A DNA stretch of 64,000 bases from Herbiconiux sp. A18JL235 (lineage in GTDB: Bacteria; Actinomycetota; Actinomycetes; Actinomycetales; Microbacteriaceae): the NCBI RefSeq assembly GCF_040939305.1, contig NZ_CP162511.1, positions 744,001-808,000 on the forward strand, read 5' to 3'. Below are positions 1 to 9,295 of the stretch, piece after piece. Under the pieces are notes generated by a model that saw nothing but the letters and a program-made list of their open reading frames with translations, was not told where the DNA came from and made no database searches. Positions within the stretch are counted from its first letter, which is position 1. Each line of letters starts with the position of its first letter. Both the position numbers and the translations under genes were made by a program.

Positions 1-780
1 GACGCGCCCCGCAGCACCCCCGACACCCCGCGCAGCGCTTCGACCGGCCGCCGCAGCCGCCGCGGCGACATCGCGAAGGGTGCCTTCAGCGTCGTCGCCA
101 TGCTCTTCGCCGCCGGCATCGCCGTCGCCACGACCATGCCCGCCTCGGCGTTCCACGCGGCCACCGCCGCCACCGGCGTCAGCGCTCCCTCCGTCGCCGG
201 CGACCTGGCCGCAGCGCTCCCCGGTCAGGAGCTCACCACCGGGTCGCAGACGCTCGCCTCCGACATCACCCGCGACGGCTACGGGGTGCGCGACATCGCC
301 GCGCTCCGCGCTGCGGGCTACCGCATCGCCGACACGTTCACGAACAACCCGAACGGAACCATCCAGTGGCCGTTCCCCGTCGGCGTGCCGATCAGCGACG
401 GCTTCGGCCCCCGCGAGTCGCCCGGCGGCATCGGCAGCACCGACCACAAGGGCGTCGACTTCACCCCGGGCCAGGGCACGACCATCCAGTCGATCGCCGA
501 CGGCGTGGTGCGGCTCGTGCAGGCCAGCGACAACGGCGGACTCGGCGTCTACGTCATCATCGACCACGTCATCGACGGGCAGGCCGTCTCGAGCGTGTAC
601 GGACACATGCTCACCGGTTCGGTCGAGGTCACGGAGGGTCAGGTCGTGAAGGTCGCCCAGGCCGTCGGCAAGGTCGGCAACACCGGCACCTCCACCGGGG
701 CCCACCTGCACTTCGAAGTGCGCCTCGACGGCGTCACCCCCGTCGACCCCTTCGCCTGGCTTCAGGCCAACGCGAACTGA
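1..780 (+). CDS. M23 family metallopeptidase, 5' end outside window
   Basis: The reading frame is open from the first base, so the start lies upstream; the ATG at 100 would cut off the basic residues ahead of the hydrophobic stretch. The N-terminal part has an RRSRR run and then a hydrophobic segment ending in an Ala-rich cleavage-like region, as in a signal peptide or membrane anchor. The C-terminal 130 residues are a LytM/M23 domain with zinc-ligand motifs HKGVD and HLHFE. Such enzymes cut peptidoglycan cross-bridges or act in cell-wall remodelling outside the membrane. It converges on the GH13 gene. Family call firm; exact substrate unknown. Confidence 0.88.
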   Translation, partial: DAPRSTPDTPRSASTGRRSRRGDIAKGAFSVVAMLFAAGIAVATTMPASAFHAATAATGVSAPSVAGDLAAALPGQELTTGSQTLASDITRDGYGVRDIAALRAAGYRIADTFTNNPNGTIQWPFPVGVPISDGFGPRESPGGIGSTDHKGVDFTPGQGTTIQSIADGVVRLVQASDNGGLGVYVIIDHVIDGQAVSSVYGHMLTGSVEVTEGQVVKVAQAVGKVGNTGTSTGAHLHFEVRLDGVTPVDPFAWLQANAN

Positions 781-831
781 CACCCCGCATTCGCTCGTCC
801 GCGAGAAGGGTGGGGCAGGGTGCGACCGCAC

Positions 832-866
832 CGCGCATCCGCTCGTCGACAGCGAATGGATGCGCG
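832..866. terminator. Hairpin between convergent M23 and GH13 genes
   Basis: Perfect 9-bp inverted repeat: CGCGCATCC at 832-840 and GGATGCGCG at 858-866, around a 17-nt loop. It lies in the 96-bp gap between two convergent genes, so it probably ends transcription from both sides. There is no T-run, which is common in high-GC actinobacteria. Confidence 0.55.
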
Positions 867-876
867 GCACGCGACC

Positions 877-2652
877 CTAGAGCAGCCAGATCGCGGTGTC
901 GGCGGGCAGGGCAGGCTCGTTCAGCGGCTCGCTGGTGAGGAGCACCTCGCCCGGGCCCTCTGCGGGAAGCTCGACCGGCGTCTGCCCCAGGTTGGCGATG
1001 ACGGTCACGCCGTTGTTGCGGAAGGCGATGACCTCGGGGCCGTAACCGGGGATCCACTCGAGCGTCCCGGTGCCGAGCCCGTGCAGCGAGCGCAGCGCCA
1101 GGGCGCGCTTGTAGAGCTCGAGGGTGGAGTCGGCGACGCCCTCCTGGCTGGCGCGGGCGAGCTCGTCCCAGTCCCCGGGCTGCGGCAGCCAGCTCGCGGT
1201 CGACCCCGCGGGCCCGAAGCCGTAGGTCGGCGAACCGGCCTCCCACGGGATGGGCACGCGGCAGCCGTCGCGCCCGTACTTCTCGTGGTCGGTGCGGAAC
1301 CAGGTCGGGTCCTGTCGCGCGGAGTCGGGGAGGTCGATGACCTCCGGGAGGCCGAGCTCCTCGCCCTGGTAGACGTAGGCGCTGCCCGGAAGAGCGAGCA
1401 TGATGCTCGTCGCGGCGCGTGCGCGGCGGAGGCCCACGACGGGGTCGGGGAGCCCGGGGGAGTTCGGCCCGATGCCGGCACCCTGCAGGTTCTCGGCCTC
1501 GAGCGCGAGACGGGAGGCGTGCCGCACCACGTCGTGGTTCGACAGCACCCAGGTGCTGGGGGCGCCGACGGTGGCGAACGCGGCGATCGAGCCGTCGATC
1601 ACGGTGCGGAGCTCCGCGGCATCCCACCCGGCCGAGAGGTAGGTGAAGTTGAAGGCCTGCTGCATCTCGTCGGGCCGCACCCAGCGGGCGAGCTTCGTCA
1701 GCGGTTCCACCCAGGCTTCGGCGCAGAGCACGCGCTCGCCCTCGTACTCCTCGAGCACGGAGTGCCAGCCGCGGAAGATGTCGTGAACCCCGTCCTGCGC
1801 CCAGTAGGGCGGCGTGGGCGGGTCGGCGCTGGCGTCGGCGTCGATGCCCGGCTCGAGGCCCACCAGGGCGTCGGCGGTGCCGCCACCCATGCTGCCGGCG
1901 TCGGCCGGAGGCGTGTAGTCGGGAAGGCCCGCCTCCTTGATCATGCCGTGGGCGACGTCGACCCGGAAGCCGTCGACGCCGCGGTCGAGCCAGAAGCGGA
2001 GGATGTCGTGGAAGCGCTCGCGTACCCACGGGTTCTCCCAGTTGAGGTCGGGCTGCGACTTGTCGAAGATGTGCAGGTACCACTGGCCGGGCGTGCCGTC
2101 GGGGTTCGTCACGCGCTCCCACATGGGACCGCCGAAGACGCTCTCCCAGTTGTTGGGCATCTCGTCGCCGTTCGGGCCCTTGCCGTCGCGGAACATGTAG
2201 CGGTCGCGCTCTGGGCTGCCGGGGGCGGCCGCGAGGGCCTCCTTGAACCAGGCGTGGTCCCAGCTGGTGTGGTTCGGGACGAGGTCGACGATGACGCGGA
2301 TGCCGAGGGCGTGAGCCTTCTCGAGCATGAGGTCGAAGTCGGCGAGGGTACCGAAGATCGGGTCGACGTCACAGTAGTCGGCGACGTCGTAGCCGGCGTC
2401 GTGCTGGGGGCTCGTCATGAAGGGGGAGAGCCAGATGGCGTCGATGCCGAGCTCGGCGAGGGAGTCGAGACGAGTGGTGATGCCCGGCAGATCGCCGATG
2501 CCGTCGCCGTCGGAGTCGGAGAACGAGCGGGGGTAGATCTGGTAGATGACAGCGGAACGCCACCACTCGCCGCCGGTGCCGATGAGGGTGGAGACGGCCT
2601 CGGTCTCGGGTACTTCTGGGGTCTCGGGATCGGGTGAGGTCTCGATAGTCAT
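877..2652 (-). CDS. GH13 alpha-glucosidase
   Basis: This 591-residue protein is a cytoplasmic glycoside hydrolase family 13 alpha-glucosidase that would release glucose from short alpha-glucosides. Visible GH13 motifs, in order: VIYQIYPRSF near residue 36, DLVPNHTS near 127, GFRVDVAHG with the nucleophile Asp near 232, CAEAW with the acid/base Glu near 311, and LSNHDV with the third catalytic Asp near 373. The QPDLNWENP motif is typical of alpha-glucosidases rather than amylases. No signal peptide is seen, and no sugar transporter is adjacent, so it appears to be a stand-alone gene. Exact linkage specificity cannot be read. Confidence 0.9.
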   Translation of the reverse strand: MTIETSPDPETPEVPETEAVSTLIGTGGEWWRSAVIYQIYPRSFSDSDGDGIGDLPGITTRLDSLAELGIDAIWLSPFMTSPQHDAGYDVADYCDVDPIFGTLADFDLMLEKAHALGIRVIVDLVPNHTSWDHAWFKEALAAAPGSPERDRYMFRDGKGPNGDEMPNNWESVFGGPMWERVTNPDGTPGQWYLHIFDKSQPDLNWENPWVRERFHDILRFWLDRGVDGFRVDVAHGMIKEAGLPDYTPPADAGSMGGGTADALVGLEPGIDADASADPPTPPYWAQDGVHDIFRGWHSVLEEYEGERVLCAEAWVEPLTKLARWVRPDEMQQAFNFTYLSAGWDAAELRTVIDGSIAAFATVGAPSTWVLSNHDVVRHASRLALEAENLQGAGIGPNSPGLPDPVVGLRRARAATSIMLALPGSAYVYQGEELGLPEVIDLPDSARQDPTWFRTDHEKYGRDGCRVPIPWEAGSPTYGFGPAGSTASWLPQPGDWDELARASQEGVADSTLELYKRALALRSLHGLGTGTLEWIPGYGPEVIAFRNNGVTVIANLGQTPVELPAEGPGEVLLTSEPLNEPALPADTAIWLL

Positions 2653-2755
2653 GGGGAGAACTCTAATGGCAGCGCGGATCGCCCCGATGCGGCGAAACCG
2701 GCCTCCGAGTGATGCTATTCTCTACTGGTGCCAAAAACCGTTCGCGGTTCGACAC

Positions 2756-2827
<72 letters not shown>

Positions 2828-2870
2828 CCGGCTTCCGGCTCGGCCGCCTCGCGGCGCCGGCCGAAGCTCT

Positions 2871-2944
2871 GGCGGGATAGCTCAGTTGGTTAGAGCACAC
2901 GGCTCATAATCGTGGGGTCGCGGGTTCAAGTCCCGCTCCCGCTA
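2871..2944 (+). tRNA. tRNA-Met (anticodon CAT), elongator type
   Basis: A 74-nt cloverleaf: acceptor GGCGGGA with TCCCGCT (first pair G-U), D-stem GCTC/GAGC, anticodon stem CACGG/TCGTG with loop CTCATAA (anticodon CAT), T-stem GCGGG/CCCGC. The paired first acceptor position and the lack of three G-C pairs below the anticodon favour elongator over initiator Met. It sits 43 nt after tRNA-Thr, probably in one transcript. Confidence 0.92.
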
Positions 2945-2947
2945 CAA

Positions 2948-2981
2948 GGCCCCGAGATCTCGCCGTCTCGGGGCCTTTCTT
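2948..2981 (+). terminator. Rho-independent terminator after the tRNA pair
   Basis: Perfect 10-bp stem GGCCCCGAGA (2948-2957) with TCTCGGGGCC (2966-2975), an 8-nt loop, then TTTCTT. It starts 3 nt after tRNA-Met and should end the two-tRNA transcript. Confidence 0.9.
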
Positions 2982-3125
2982 CTGCGCCATGGCACGTTCT
3001 CTCCCGGCACCACGACCCACAGGTGAGGTCGGCTTGCTCCTGCCGCAACCTCATGCGATCTGCTGAAGGCACACGTCGTCCTTCTGCGAAAGGTTCGCCA
3101 TGCGCCCGTCTGTCTCCCACCCCGT

Positions 3126-3960
3126 CACGCGACGTACTGATCGGTGACGCCGCGGCGTTCGTCGGAGTCACACCCCGCAGGATCCGCCACTATCACCATG
3201 GAGGCCTCCTCGCCGAGGGTCCGCCGCATGGCCCACGCCGGCGTGGCTCTCGACGACATCCGTGCAGCCTTCGAGGGGCGTCGCGCCGAGCGACGCGACC
3301 GACCAGGACGAGATGGCAGGCGTCCTCGCGCGTCTTGAGGAAGCCCTCACCGCACAAGAGGCCGAGCTGCAGAGGATGCACACCTCGGTTCAGCGCATGC
3401 GCACGCTCGGAACGACTCGGCTTGCTCGACATCTCGTCTCCGGCCGATTGGAGGATGCTCCTGAGGGCACTCTGCAGCAGGACGACCTCGATACCCTGCT
3501 GGTCACCGAACGGGTCTTCGGGCCGCTGGGCGCCGCCATTCAAGCCGGCCGGTTCCTCGCTGGCTCGTGACCCCGCCCTCCGGGCGGAGTCTGATCGTGT
3601 CGACGCCGCCGAGGAGGCGCTCGACGACACCGTCGCTGTCGATGATCCGCGGGTAGCGGAGGTCTCGGCCGAAAGGCACGCGTTCGCGACAGGCGTGGTC
3701 GAGGGGCGCGCCCGCCAGCGTCCGTGTTCGTCGGCGCCCATGCTGCCGTCGGGCCCGTGGGTGACCCAGCGATCCGCGCCCCTCGCTCATGGAGGCGCTC
3801 GGCGAGCTCCGAGACCGGGGCGTCGCCCACCGCATCCGTCGCCTCCAGGCGGTTGACCGTGACGCGGGCGGCGCCGCACGGCGGAGAACCGCCTCGAGCA
3901 CCTGTCTCGTGACGTCGAGCGCCACGCTCACCCCAGGTCGCTGAGGAGGGCCAGCTCGGC
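3126..3960 (+). pseudogene. Decayed MerR-family transcriptional regulator
   Basis: Pieces of one MerR-type regulator appear in order but in different frames. The helix-turn-helix start (IGDAAAFVGVTPRRIRHYH, near 3140-3196) is in one frame. VRRMAHAGVALDDIRAAFEG (near 3221-3280) is in a second. The coiled-coil helix DEMAGVLARLEEALTAQEAE, running on to LGAAIQAGRFLAGS with a stop at 3570, is in a third. LARDPALRAESDRVDAAEEA and following residues (from about 3555) return to the first frame. Between the first two pieces about 25 residues, the usual wing of the DNA-binding domain, are missing. Several frameshifts plus a deletion make a working product unlikely. The original target is unknown. Confidence 0.72.
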
Positions 3961-4239
3961 GGCGGGTGAGCCGACCCGGTGCGACGGCACCGAGCCCGAT
4001 ACCGCGAGCCACCCGTCTGGCACGGCCCTGAGCCGCTCGACGAGCCCGCGCCACGCGGCATCCGGAGTGGTGGGGCATGCTCGTAGATCTCGGTCAGCTG
4101 TCAGCGGACCCCGGACGTCTCGCCTGGGGCGCGATCACTCGACTCTCGAGCGAAAGGGTTCACCGAGATGCGGATCTCGCCGGACCCGCGTTCTCGTGTG
4201 CGGGCCGCCATCTCAGGCCGGCCCGCACATGATCGTGGG
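3961..4239. other. Non-coding stretch after the MerR remnant
   Basis: No convincing gene, RNA or repeat is visible in these 279 bases. They may be further remains of the decayed regulator, in line with a locus that has lost DNA. Confidence 0.4.
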
Positions 4240-5406
4240 TCAGTCGATCCCCCACAGCTTGGCGAACTGGTCCTCGAAGCCGGGTTGCGCCACGTAACCG
4301 TTGAGGTACTCTCCCGCGTTCTCTTCGGTCAAGAAGGACGAGTAGCTGGCGTTGAACGTCGACCAGTCGACTGCGGAATTGTCGACCGGGACTCCGGCGT
4401 CGAGACGAAGCGCCTGGTCGACGGCCAGCCACAGCAGCATGTTGAAGTCGACCGCGAGGCCCTCCGCCTGCCTGCCCTCGGCAATCTGCTGCACATTGGG
4501 CGGAGTAGAGGATTGGCCGACGCCGGGAATGGGCGGCAGCCCGGCCAGCTCGAGCTTGTCGGGAAGACCCACCTGGAGTTCATCAGCGAAGGTCGCGAAC
4601 GCGTCGGTGTCGGGGTGCGCTTGCAGATCGCTGAGGACGGTATCCGTACCACTTGTCGACATCGTGGCGACGGGGATGTCGACCACGCGAAGCGTGCAAT
4701 CAGGGCAGAGTTCAGCCATGGTCTCCTGAGCCGCCTCCGCCTGGGTCTGTGAGACTCCGAGCTCGGGGATGCTGTAGAAGGCGAAATCAGTTCCCTGACC
4801 GCAGGTCAGCGCCAGAGCAGATGCAGCCAGCACTCGGCCGCTCTCGTACGAGGCCGCCTTGCCGGCGAGTACTTCACCGAGTCCGAAATCCTCACTGTTG
4901 GCAATCGAAGACGCGGCGAAGGTGATGCCCCCCGCTTTCATCTGGTCGAGTTGATCGATGTAGAAGATCGGGTCGACACCCAGCGCGATGACGATGTCAG
5001 GCTTGCTCTCGACGACGCTGTTGAGTGCCGTGTTGATGCTCTGGGCGTCGGATCCGGTCTGGACATTCTCGGCCTTTGCGCCGAGCTTTTCGGCAATGGG
5101 CTGCAGAAGGTCCCAGAAGATGCCCGCGACGGGTGAGCCAAGGTTGAGATAGGCGATACGCAGGCCCTCGGCCGGCCTCTCCGGCAGCGGCTGATCGACT
5201 GGCAGGGTCTTGTCGGTCGCAAGGTATGGTGCGCGGATCGCCTCGACCTTCGCGTAGTCGACCCCCGCGGCGGGTTCTCCGCTGCACTCCCCGGAGGCAT
5301 TAGGTGACTCGGCGACGTCGCCGCCTGAGGCGCATCCGCCGAGTGCGGTGGCCAAGGCAAGGGCCACTCCGCCCGCCGCCAATCGAGTGAGGAATTTCTT
5401 GGACAT
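4240..5406 (-). CDS. Sugar-type ABC substrate-binding lipoprotein
   Basis: A 388-residue exported binding protein. It has a signal peptide with lipobox LGGC near residue 25, then a periplasmic-binding-protein type 1 fold (RIAYLNLGSPVAGIFWDLL, PDIVIALGVDP, GTDTVLSDLQAHPDTDAFAT). Several cysteines occur (CGQG, LCPDC, plus one near the N-terminus), which is unusual for the family and may form disulphides. It is divergent from the O-demethylase gene. A ribose-type ATPase and permease without their own binding protein lie about 4 kb away (9342-11941), so the three probably form one importer. The ligand may be the methoxylated substrate; that is inference from context. Confidence 0.82.
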   Translation of the reverse strand: MSKKFLTRLAAGGVALALATALGGCASGGDVAESPNASGECSGEPAAGVDYAKVEAIRAPYLATDKTLPVDQPLPERPAEGLRIAYLNLGSPVAGIFWDLLQPIAEKLGAKAENVQTGSDAQSINTALNSVVESKPDIVIALGVDPIFYIDQLDQMKAGGITFAASSIANSEDFGLGEVLAGKAASYESGRVLAASALALTCGQGTDFAFYSIPELGVSQTQAEAAQETMAELCPDCTLRVVDIPVATMSTSGTDTVLSDLQAHPDTDAFATFADELQVGLPDKLELAGLPPIPGVGQSSTPPNVQQIAEGRQAEGLAVDFNMLLWLAVDQALRLDAGVPVDNSAVDWSTFNASYSSFLTEENAGEYLNGYVAQPGFEDQFAKLWGID

Positions 5407-5479
5407 GGGAACTCCTTGCCGGCACTGCCTCGCTGCAGTGCCATCTCACGGGCCGAAAGAAACTAACTCCACATTTGGA

Positions 5480-5502
5480 ATTATGTAGCATGTTGGCATA
5501 AT
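5480..5502. promoter_or_regulatory. Operator-like inverted repeat between binding protein and O-demethylase genes
   Basis: Perfect dyad ATTATG (5480-5485), an 11-nt centre, and CATAAT (5497-5502). The dyad with an 11-nt centre is compatible with a LysR-type site. CATAAT is also a good -10 hexamer for the rightward gene, 16 nt after TTGGAA, so a bound regulator would overlap the promoter. The part at 5483-5502 resembles an element in the folD/metF promoter region in 15 of 20 positions. Confidence 0.5.
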
Positions 5503-5580
5503 GTCGCAGAAAGTAGAAGACCCACCTCAGATGGGTTTCGCTTCGGCTATCGCTGTGGAATCAACCAAAGGAGATTGATG

Positions 5581-6924
5581 ATGTCGTTACAGGATCGGAT
5601 CGACCAATTCGAAAGTCCACTAGCGATGCTGCGGGCGTCGGGAATCGGCGATCCGTTCCCCTACCCGCTCGACTACACGAATTGGCGCGACGAACAAAAG
5701 GCGTGGACCACGACCGCGGTGCTGTTCGATCAGTCCTTCCACATGACCGATCTCTTCATCACGGGGCCCGACGTCTACAAGCTGCTCAGCGACACATCGG
5801 TGAACAGCTACGCCACCTTCGGCCCGGGAAAGGCCAAGCAGTACGTCGCGGTCAACGAGGAAGGCTACGTCGTCGGCGACAACATCCTGGTCGGTCTGGG
5901 GCCGGATGAGGTGACGCTCGCAGGGTTCGCACACTCCCTGAACTGGCTCGAATATCACGCCGCCACCGGAGGCTACGACGTCGAGATCAGCCGTGACCGC
6001 AACAGTCAAGGCGAGCCCGGTTCGAAGCGGCTCTACCGGTACGAACTCGAAGGGCCCGTCGCGTGGAAGATCCTCGAAGCTGCGGCCGGACACGAACTCG
6101 ACCACATCAAGTTCTTCAACACGGCGAAGATCACCATCGCAGGCCACCAGGTATGGGCTCTCAACCACACCATGGGCGGAGTGCCAGGTGCCGAGAGTAC
6201 TGGGCTTGAACTGTGGGGCCCGACCGAAGAGGGTCCAGCGGTCACCGAGGCGATCCTCGCGGCAGGTGAGCAGTTCGGACTGAAGCGTGGCGGTGCTTTG
6301 GCGTACGCATCGACGACCGCGGAGTCGGGGTGGGTGGGCGCCATCGTGCCTGCCGTCTATACCTCCCCCTCGCTTCGCGCGTACCGTGAATGGCTCCCCG
6401 ACGATTCACTCGAGGCCTTCGCCATCAACGGACTGCACGGCAGTCACAATCCCGATACTGTCGAGGGCTATTACCTCAACCCCTGGGAACTGGGCTACAA
6501 CAGAGTCGTCAAGTTCGACCACGACTTCATCGGACGCAGTGCGTTGGAGAAAATGCAGAACGAGAACCCGCGCCGCAAAGTCTGGCTGAAGTGGAACGGC
6601 GAGGATACGCAGCGAGCGCTCGTCGCATCCGAACTCGATGCACCCGACCGCCCCAAGGCCCTTCCGTTCCCCATGGGAATCAGCTGGGACGAAGTCCGAG
6701 TCGGAGACCGCCTGATCGGTCGAACCCAGCAGACCGGCTACACCGTGAACATCGGAGGCTTCTCATCTAATGGGTCGGTCGATGAAGAGTACGCAGTAGA
6801 CGGCACCGAGGTCGAGATCGTCTGGGGCGACCACGACGGGGGCGAATCGAACCCTTCGACGCCTCGACACGCTCCCATCCGCATCCGAGCCACGGTTCAC
6901 ACCAGCTCTCCTGTCGACGCGTGA
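5581..6924 (+). CDS. LigM/DesA-type THF-dependent O-demethylase (GcvT family)
   Basis: This 447-residue protein matches the aryl-O-demethylase branch of the GcvT (aminomethyltransferase) family, as in LigM and DesA of sphingomonads. These move a methyl group from a methoxy aromatic acid to THF. Landmarks as I recall them from LigM: the NWR.EQ.AW and AVLFDQ..HM segments near residues 34-55, where Gln51 and His54 match the catalytic Gln/His pair and Tyr28 an active-site Tyr; KLLSDT..NS near 76; LAY....ESGW near 240; VKFDHDFIGR.ALE near 310. AAGGAG lies 7 nt before this ATG; the ATG at 5578 is an alternative. MetF, FolD and PurU nearby fit a methyl-THF product. The actual substrate is not readable. 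Confidence 0.85.
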   Translation: MSLQDRIDQFESPLAMLRASGIGDPFPYPLDYTNWRDEQKAWTTTAVLFDQSFHMTDLFITGPDVYKLLSDTSVNSYATFGPGKAKQYVAVNEEGYVVGDNILVGLGPDEVTLAGFAHSLNWLEYHAATGGYDVEISRDRNSQGEPGSKRLYRYELEGPVAWKILEAAAGHELDHIKFFNTAKITIAGHQVWALNHTMGGVPGAESTGLELWGPTEEGPAVTEAILAAGEQFGLKRGGALAYASTTAESGWVGAIVPAVYTSPSLRAYREWLPDDSLEAFAINGLHGSHNPDTVEGYYLNPWELGYNRVVKFDHDFIGRSALEKMQNENPRRKVWLKWNGEDTQRALVASELDAPDRPKALPFPMGISWDEVRVGDRLIGRTQQTGYTVNIGGFSSNGSVDEEYAVDGTEVEIVWGDHDGGESNPSTPRHAPIRIRATVHTSSPVDA

Positions 6925-7031
6925 CCGGTCACGCCGGTGGTCGACGTGGCCACCGGCGTCGACACGACGGCATCCGGTATTCTGGGCACGGGGAAGGACC
7001 TGGCCCGCATCGATACCCAGGAGTCCAGATC

Positions 7032-7649
7032 ATGAGCAATGCAGTCACGGACGAACGGCTTTCGCTCCGAGAGCGGCGCCGCCTCGAGATGGCGACGCAG
7101 GTCGAGACGGTCGCCATGCGCCAATTCATCGAAGAGGGTTACGACAACGTCTCAGTCGCCGAGATCTGTGAGATCTCCGGAATCTCGCCCAGTACCTTCT
7201 TTCGCCACTTCGGTAGCAAAGACGGCGTGGTCGTAGACATCATCCGTCAGGTGAACGGACGGGTTGCGCGTTGGCTGGCTACTGCAGGTGACGACGATCG
7301 ATTCGTGGCCCCTTACGTGGGCGCCCTCCGCAAGGAGTATGAGGAGGCGGGCTACCTCGACTCGGATTACATGTACCGGTCGGTCAAGGTTGTCGTGGGG
7401 CCGAAAGTCCGAGCGATCTACCTCGATCACCTCTCCGAGGGGCATGCTGCCATGGATGCGGAGATCGCGCGTCGGCTGCGCATCCCCGCCGACGGCCCGG
7501 AGATCCGGTCTGTGCGCGCCATCCAGTGGATCGCCATAGACCAGGCCATGCAGTCACTGCTTCGCGGGGAGCAGCTCGACGACCTGATGAAGCGGATCGA
7601 GGAGAATCTCGTGCTCCTCGCCCGCATGGAGAACGAGACCCCCCGGTAG
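7032..7649 (+). CDS. TetR-family regulator
   Basis: A 205-residue repressor-type protein. The N-terminal helix-turn-helix is clear (ETVAMRQFIEEGYDNVSVAEICEISGISPSTFFRHFGSKD, residues about 20-60, quoted in parts: SVAEICEISGISPSTFFRHF). The C-terminal part is a helical ligand-binding domain without recognisable specificity. GGAG lies 8 nt before the ATG. It follows the O-demethylase by 107 nt and precedes a LysR gene, so it may control this island in response to its substrate. Confidence 0.88.
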   Translation: MSNAVTDERLSLRERRRLEMATQVETVAMRQFIEEGYDNVSVAEICEISGISPSTFFRHFGSKDGVVVDIIRQVNGRVARWLATAGDDDRFVAPYVGALRKEYEEAGYLDSDYMYRSVKVVVGPKVRAIYLDHLSEGHAAMDAEIARRLRIPADGPEIRSVRAIQWIAIDQAMQSLLRGEQLDDLMKRIEENLVLLARMENETPR

Positions 7650-7720
7650 CTCGTCGGCGGCAGGCGGCGCACCCGGGTGGTCGGATCATTCGATCACGGC
7701 ACTCGGAGGAGCGCGCCATC

Positions 7721-8755
7721 TTGACAGAAACCGTGGGACTTCACCGTCTCCCTGGCATCACATTCAGACAGCTCGGCTATTTCGCGGCTATCGCGCATGC
7801 AGGCACCATCACTCAAGCTGCTCGGACGATGCGCGTGTCGGAATCGTCGCTTTCGCACGCTCTCTCGGAGCTCGAGCGACAGCTCGATGCCGTGCTCTGC
7901 GTGCGACGCCGATCCGTCGGCATCACCCTCACCCCAGAGGGACGTACGGTGCTCGAGTACGCCACCGAACTCCTCGGCCGCGCCTCAGCGCTCGAGGCGG
8001 AGATGGGTCGAGCGTCCATTGAGCTACCGACGACGCTCACTGTTGCCTGCGTGCAGGAGCTCGCTGCGATCGTCCTGCCGCGTATTCTCGCGCGCGTTGC
8101 AAGGATGCATCCTGAAATCGACGTGGTGACGGAGATCGCGACCGAGTCGTCGATATGGTCGCGACTGCGTTCCCATCGCGTCGACTTCGCGGTCGGCCTC
8201 GACATCGACTTCCCGCGGGCGGCCTCGTCGATCGTCATGGTCCCCTTGCTCGCGCGAGTCGTACTCCCTCGGGGTCACGCTCTTGCGGCCCACCGCGAGT
8301 TGGGTATCGACGATCTCCGAGGCCTGCCATTCGTCCACACTGACTCGGAGCCCGTTCTCGAGGTCGTGCGCGCTCACCTCGGCGACGGAGTACCACTTCC
8401 ACGTGTGGCCGCGCGGGCGTCGACGATGGAGATGGCACGCTCCTTGGTCGCGAGTGGTGTGGGTTTTGCCCTCGAGATCGGCCACCGCCAGCTCGACGCC
8501 CCCGAGGGGACCCGCGGGGTGGAGGTGCGACTCCTTCGGACCGTCAACTCGGAGTCCAGTCGGAGTGCGGTGCTGGCCTGGTCTCCGACTCGAACTCCCG
8601 GCCGATGTGACGAGGTGTTCCTGCATGCCGCTCGCGAGGCTTGGAGACCTTTAGACGTCGCGTCGCAGCGGGTGCGTCAGGTCGCCGTTCCAGCGCGCCA
8701 CACCTCGCTCGGCGAAGCGCCACACACCCGAACGCCGCTCGACGATATCGCGTGA
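7721..8755 (+). CDS. LysR-family regulator
   Basis: A protein of about 344 residues with an N-terminal LysR helix-turn-helix (ITFRQLGYFAAIAHAGTITQ, ESSLSHALSELERQL, residues about 13-60) and an effector-binding domain (TLTVACVQELAAIVLPRIL, VDFAVGLDIDFP). The start is taken as the TTG at 7721 behind GGAGGA; a GTG at 7733 is possible. The last 35 residues run past the usual family end and overlap the convergent SnoaL-like gene by 105 bp, so the true stop may have been lost. A LysR-like dyad occurs at 5480-5502, a possible target. Confidence 0.82.
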   Translation: MTETVGLHRLPGITFRQLGYFAAIAHAGTITQAARTMRVSESSLSHALSELERQLDAVLCVRRRSVGITLTPEGRTVLEYATELLGRASALEAEMGRASIELPTTLTVACVQELAAIVLPRILARVARMHPEIDVVTEIATESSIWSRLRSHRVDFAVGLDIDFPRAASSIVMVPLLARVVLPRGHALAAHRELGIDDLRGLPFVHTDSEPVLEVVRAHLGDGVPLPRVAARASTMEMARSLVASGVGFALEIGHRQLDAPEGTRGVEVRLLRTVNSESSRSAVLAWSPTRTPGRCDEVFLHAAREAWRPLDVASQRVRQVAVPARHTSLGEAPHTRTPLDDIA

Positions 8756-9160
8756 GTACCCGGTGGAGAAGAACTCCGTGTGCCCTTGGTCATCACGGTG
8801 GCTCGTGAAGTAGTAGGACGAAATGCTCCAACGGTCAGGGGTGCCGGACTCACTCACGGGCCCTATGGGCTGGTAGAGCCGGTTCGAGTCGCGGTGCTGG
8901 TGGCCACGGTAGCCACCGAAGTGCGACTCCGTGAACTCACGCACCTTGTCGAGTCCGGACCACGTCTCGATGCTGCCGTCGAGTTGGGTCTCGACCAGGG
9001 ACGCATCGCTCCAGAACGTCGTCAGGTAGATCTCGATGTCCTGCGTATCGAGCGCCCAGAAGTACTTTGCATACAAATCCTCGATCGCGAAGCGGTCGCT
9101 CGCATGCGGGCCACCTGAAGGGAAGGGATCGTGCGCGTCGCTGGGAACGATGTCTGACAT
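8651..9160 (-). CDS. SnoaL-like (NTF2-fold) protein
   Basis: A 169-residue protein with the SnoaL_4 pattern: RFAIEDLYAKYFWALDTQD near residue 25, then FWSDASL and WRFAERGVARWNG near the end. This small barrel fold occurs in polyketide cyclases, dehydratases, ring-hydroxylating dioxygenase beta subunits and many uncharacterised proteins, so the reaction cannot be named. It lies between the LysR gene and the ABC ATPase, reading leftward. A role on the aromatic substrate or its product is a guess from position. Confidence 0.75.
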   Translation of the reverse strand: MSDIVPSDAHDPFPSGGPHASDRFAIEDLYAKYFWALDTQDIEIYLTTFWSDASLVETQLDGSIETWSGLDKVREFTESHFGGYRGHQHRDSNRLYQPIGPVSESGTPDRWSISSYYFTSHRDDQGHTEFFSTGYSRDIVERRSGVWRFAERGVARWNGDLTHPLRRDV

Positions 9161-9217
9161 AGCTACTCCGATTCTTGGGATGGTGATTCCAGGCTTCAGT
9201 GCAGTCGGGTCGGAGGC

Positions 9218-9230
9218 AACATCAAATGTT
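9218..9230. promoter_or_regulatory. Short inverted repeat in SnoaL/ABC divergent region
   Basis: Perfect dyad AACAT-CAA-ATGTT, 57 bp upstream of the SnoaL-like start. Its CAACAT half is also the core of the element shared by the two other divergent promoters of the island. Possible operator; short, so chance is not excluded. Confidence 0.3.
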
Positions 9231-9295
9231 CGCGAGGTGATCATCGAAAAAAGAGAGGAATCGGGCCGTATCACCGAACTGAATAATTGCCGTAC

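Noticed and set aside
734..2122. Long Arg/Ala/Pro-rich open frame inside the GH13 gene
   Set aside because: It lies in another frame of the same strand within a clear glucosidase; composition is typical of high-GC shadow frames and no motif is present.
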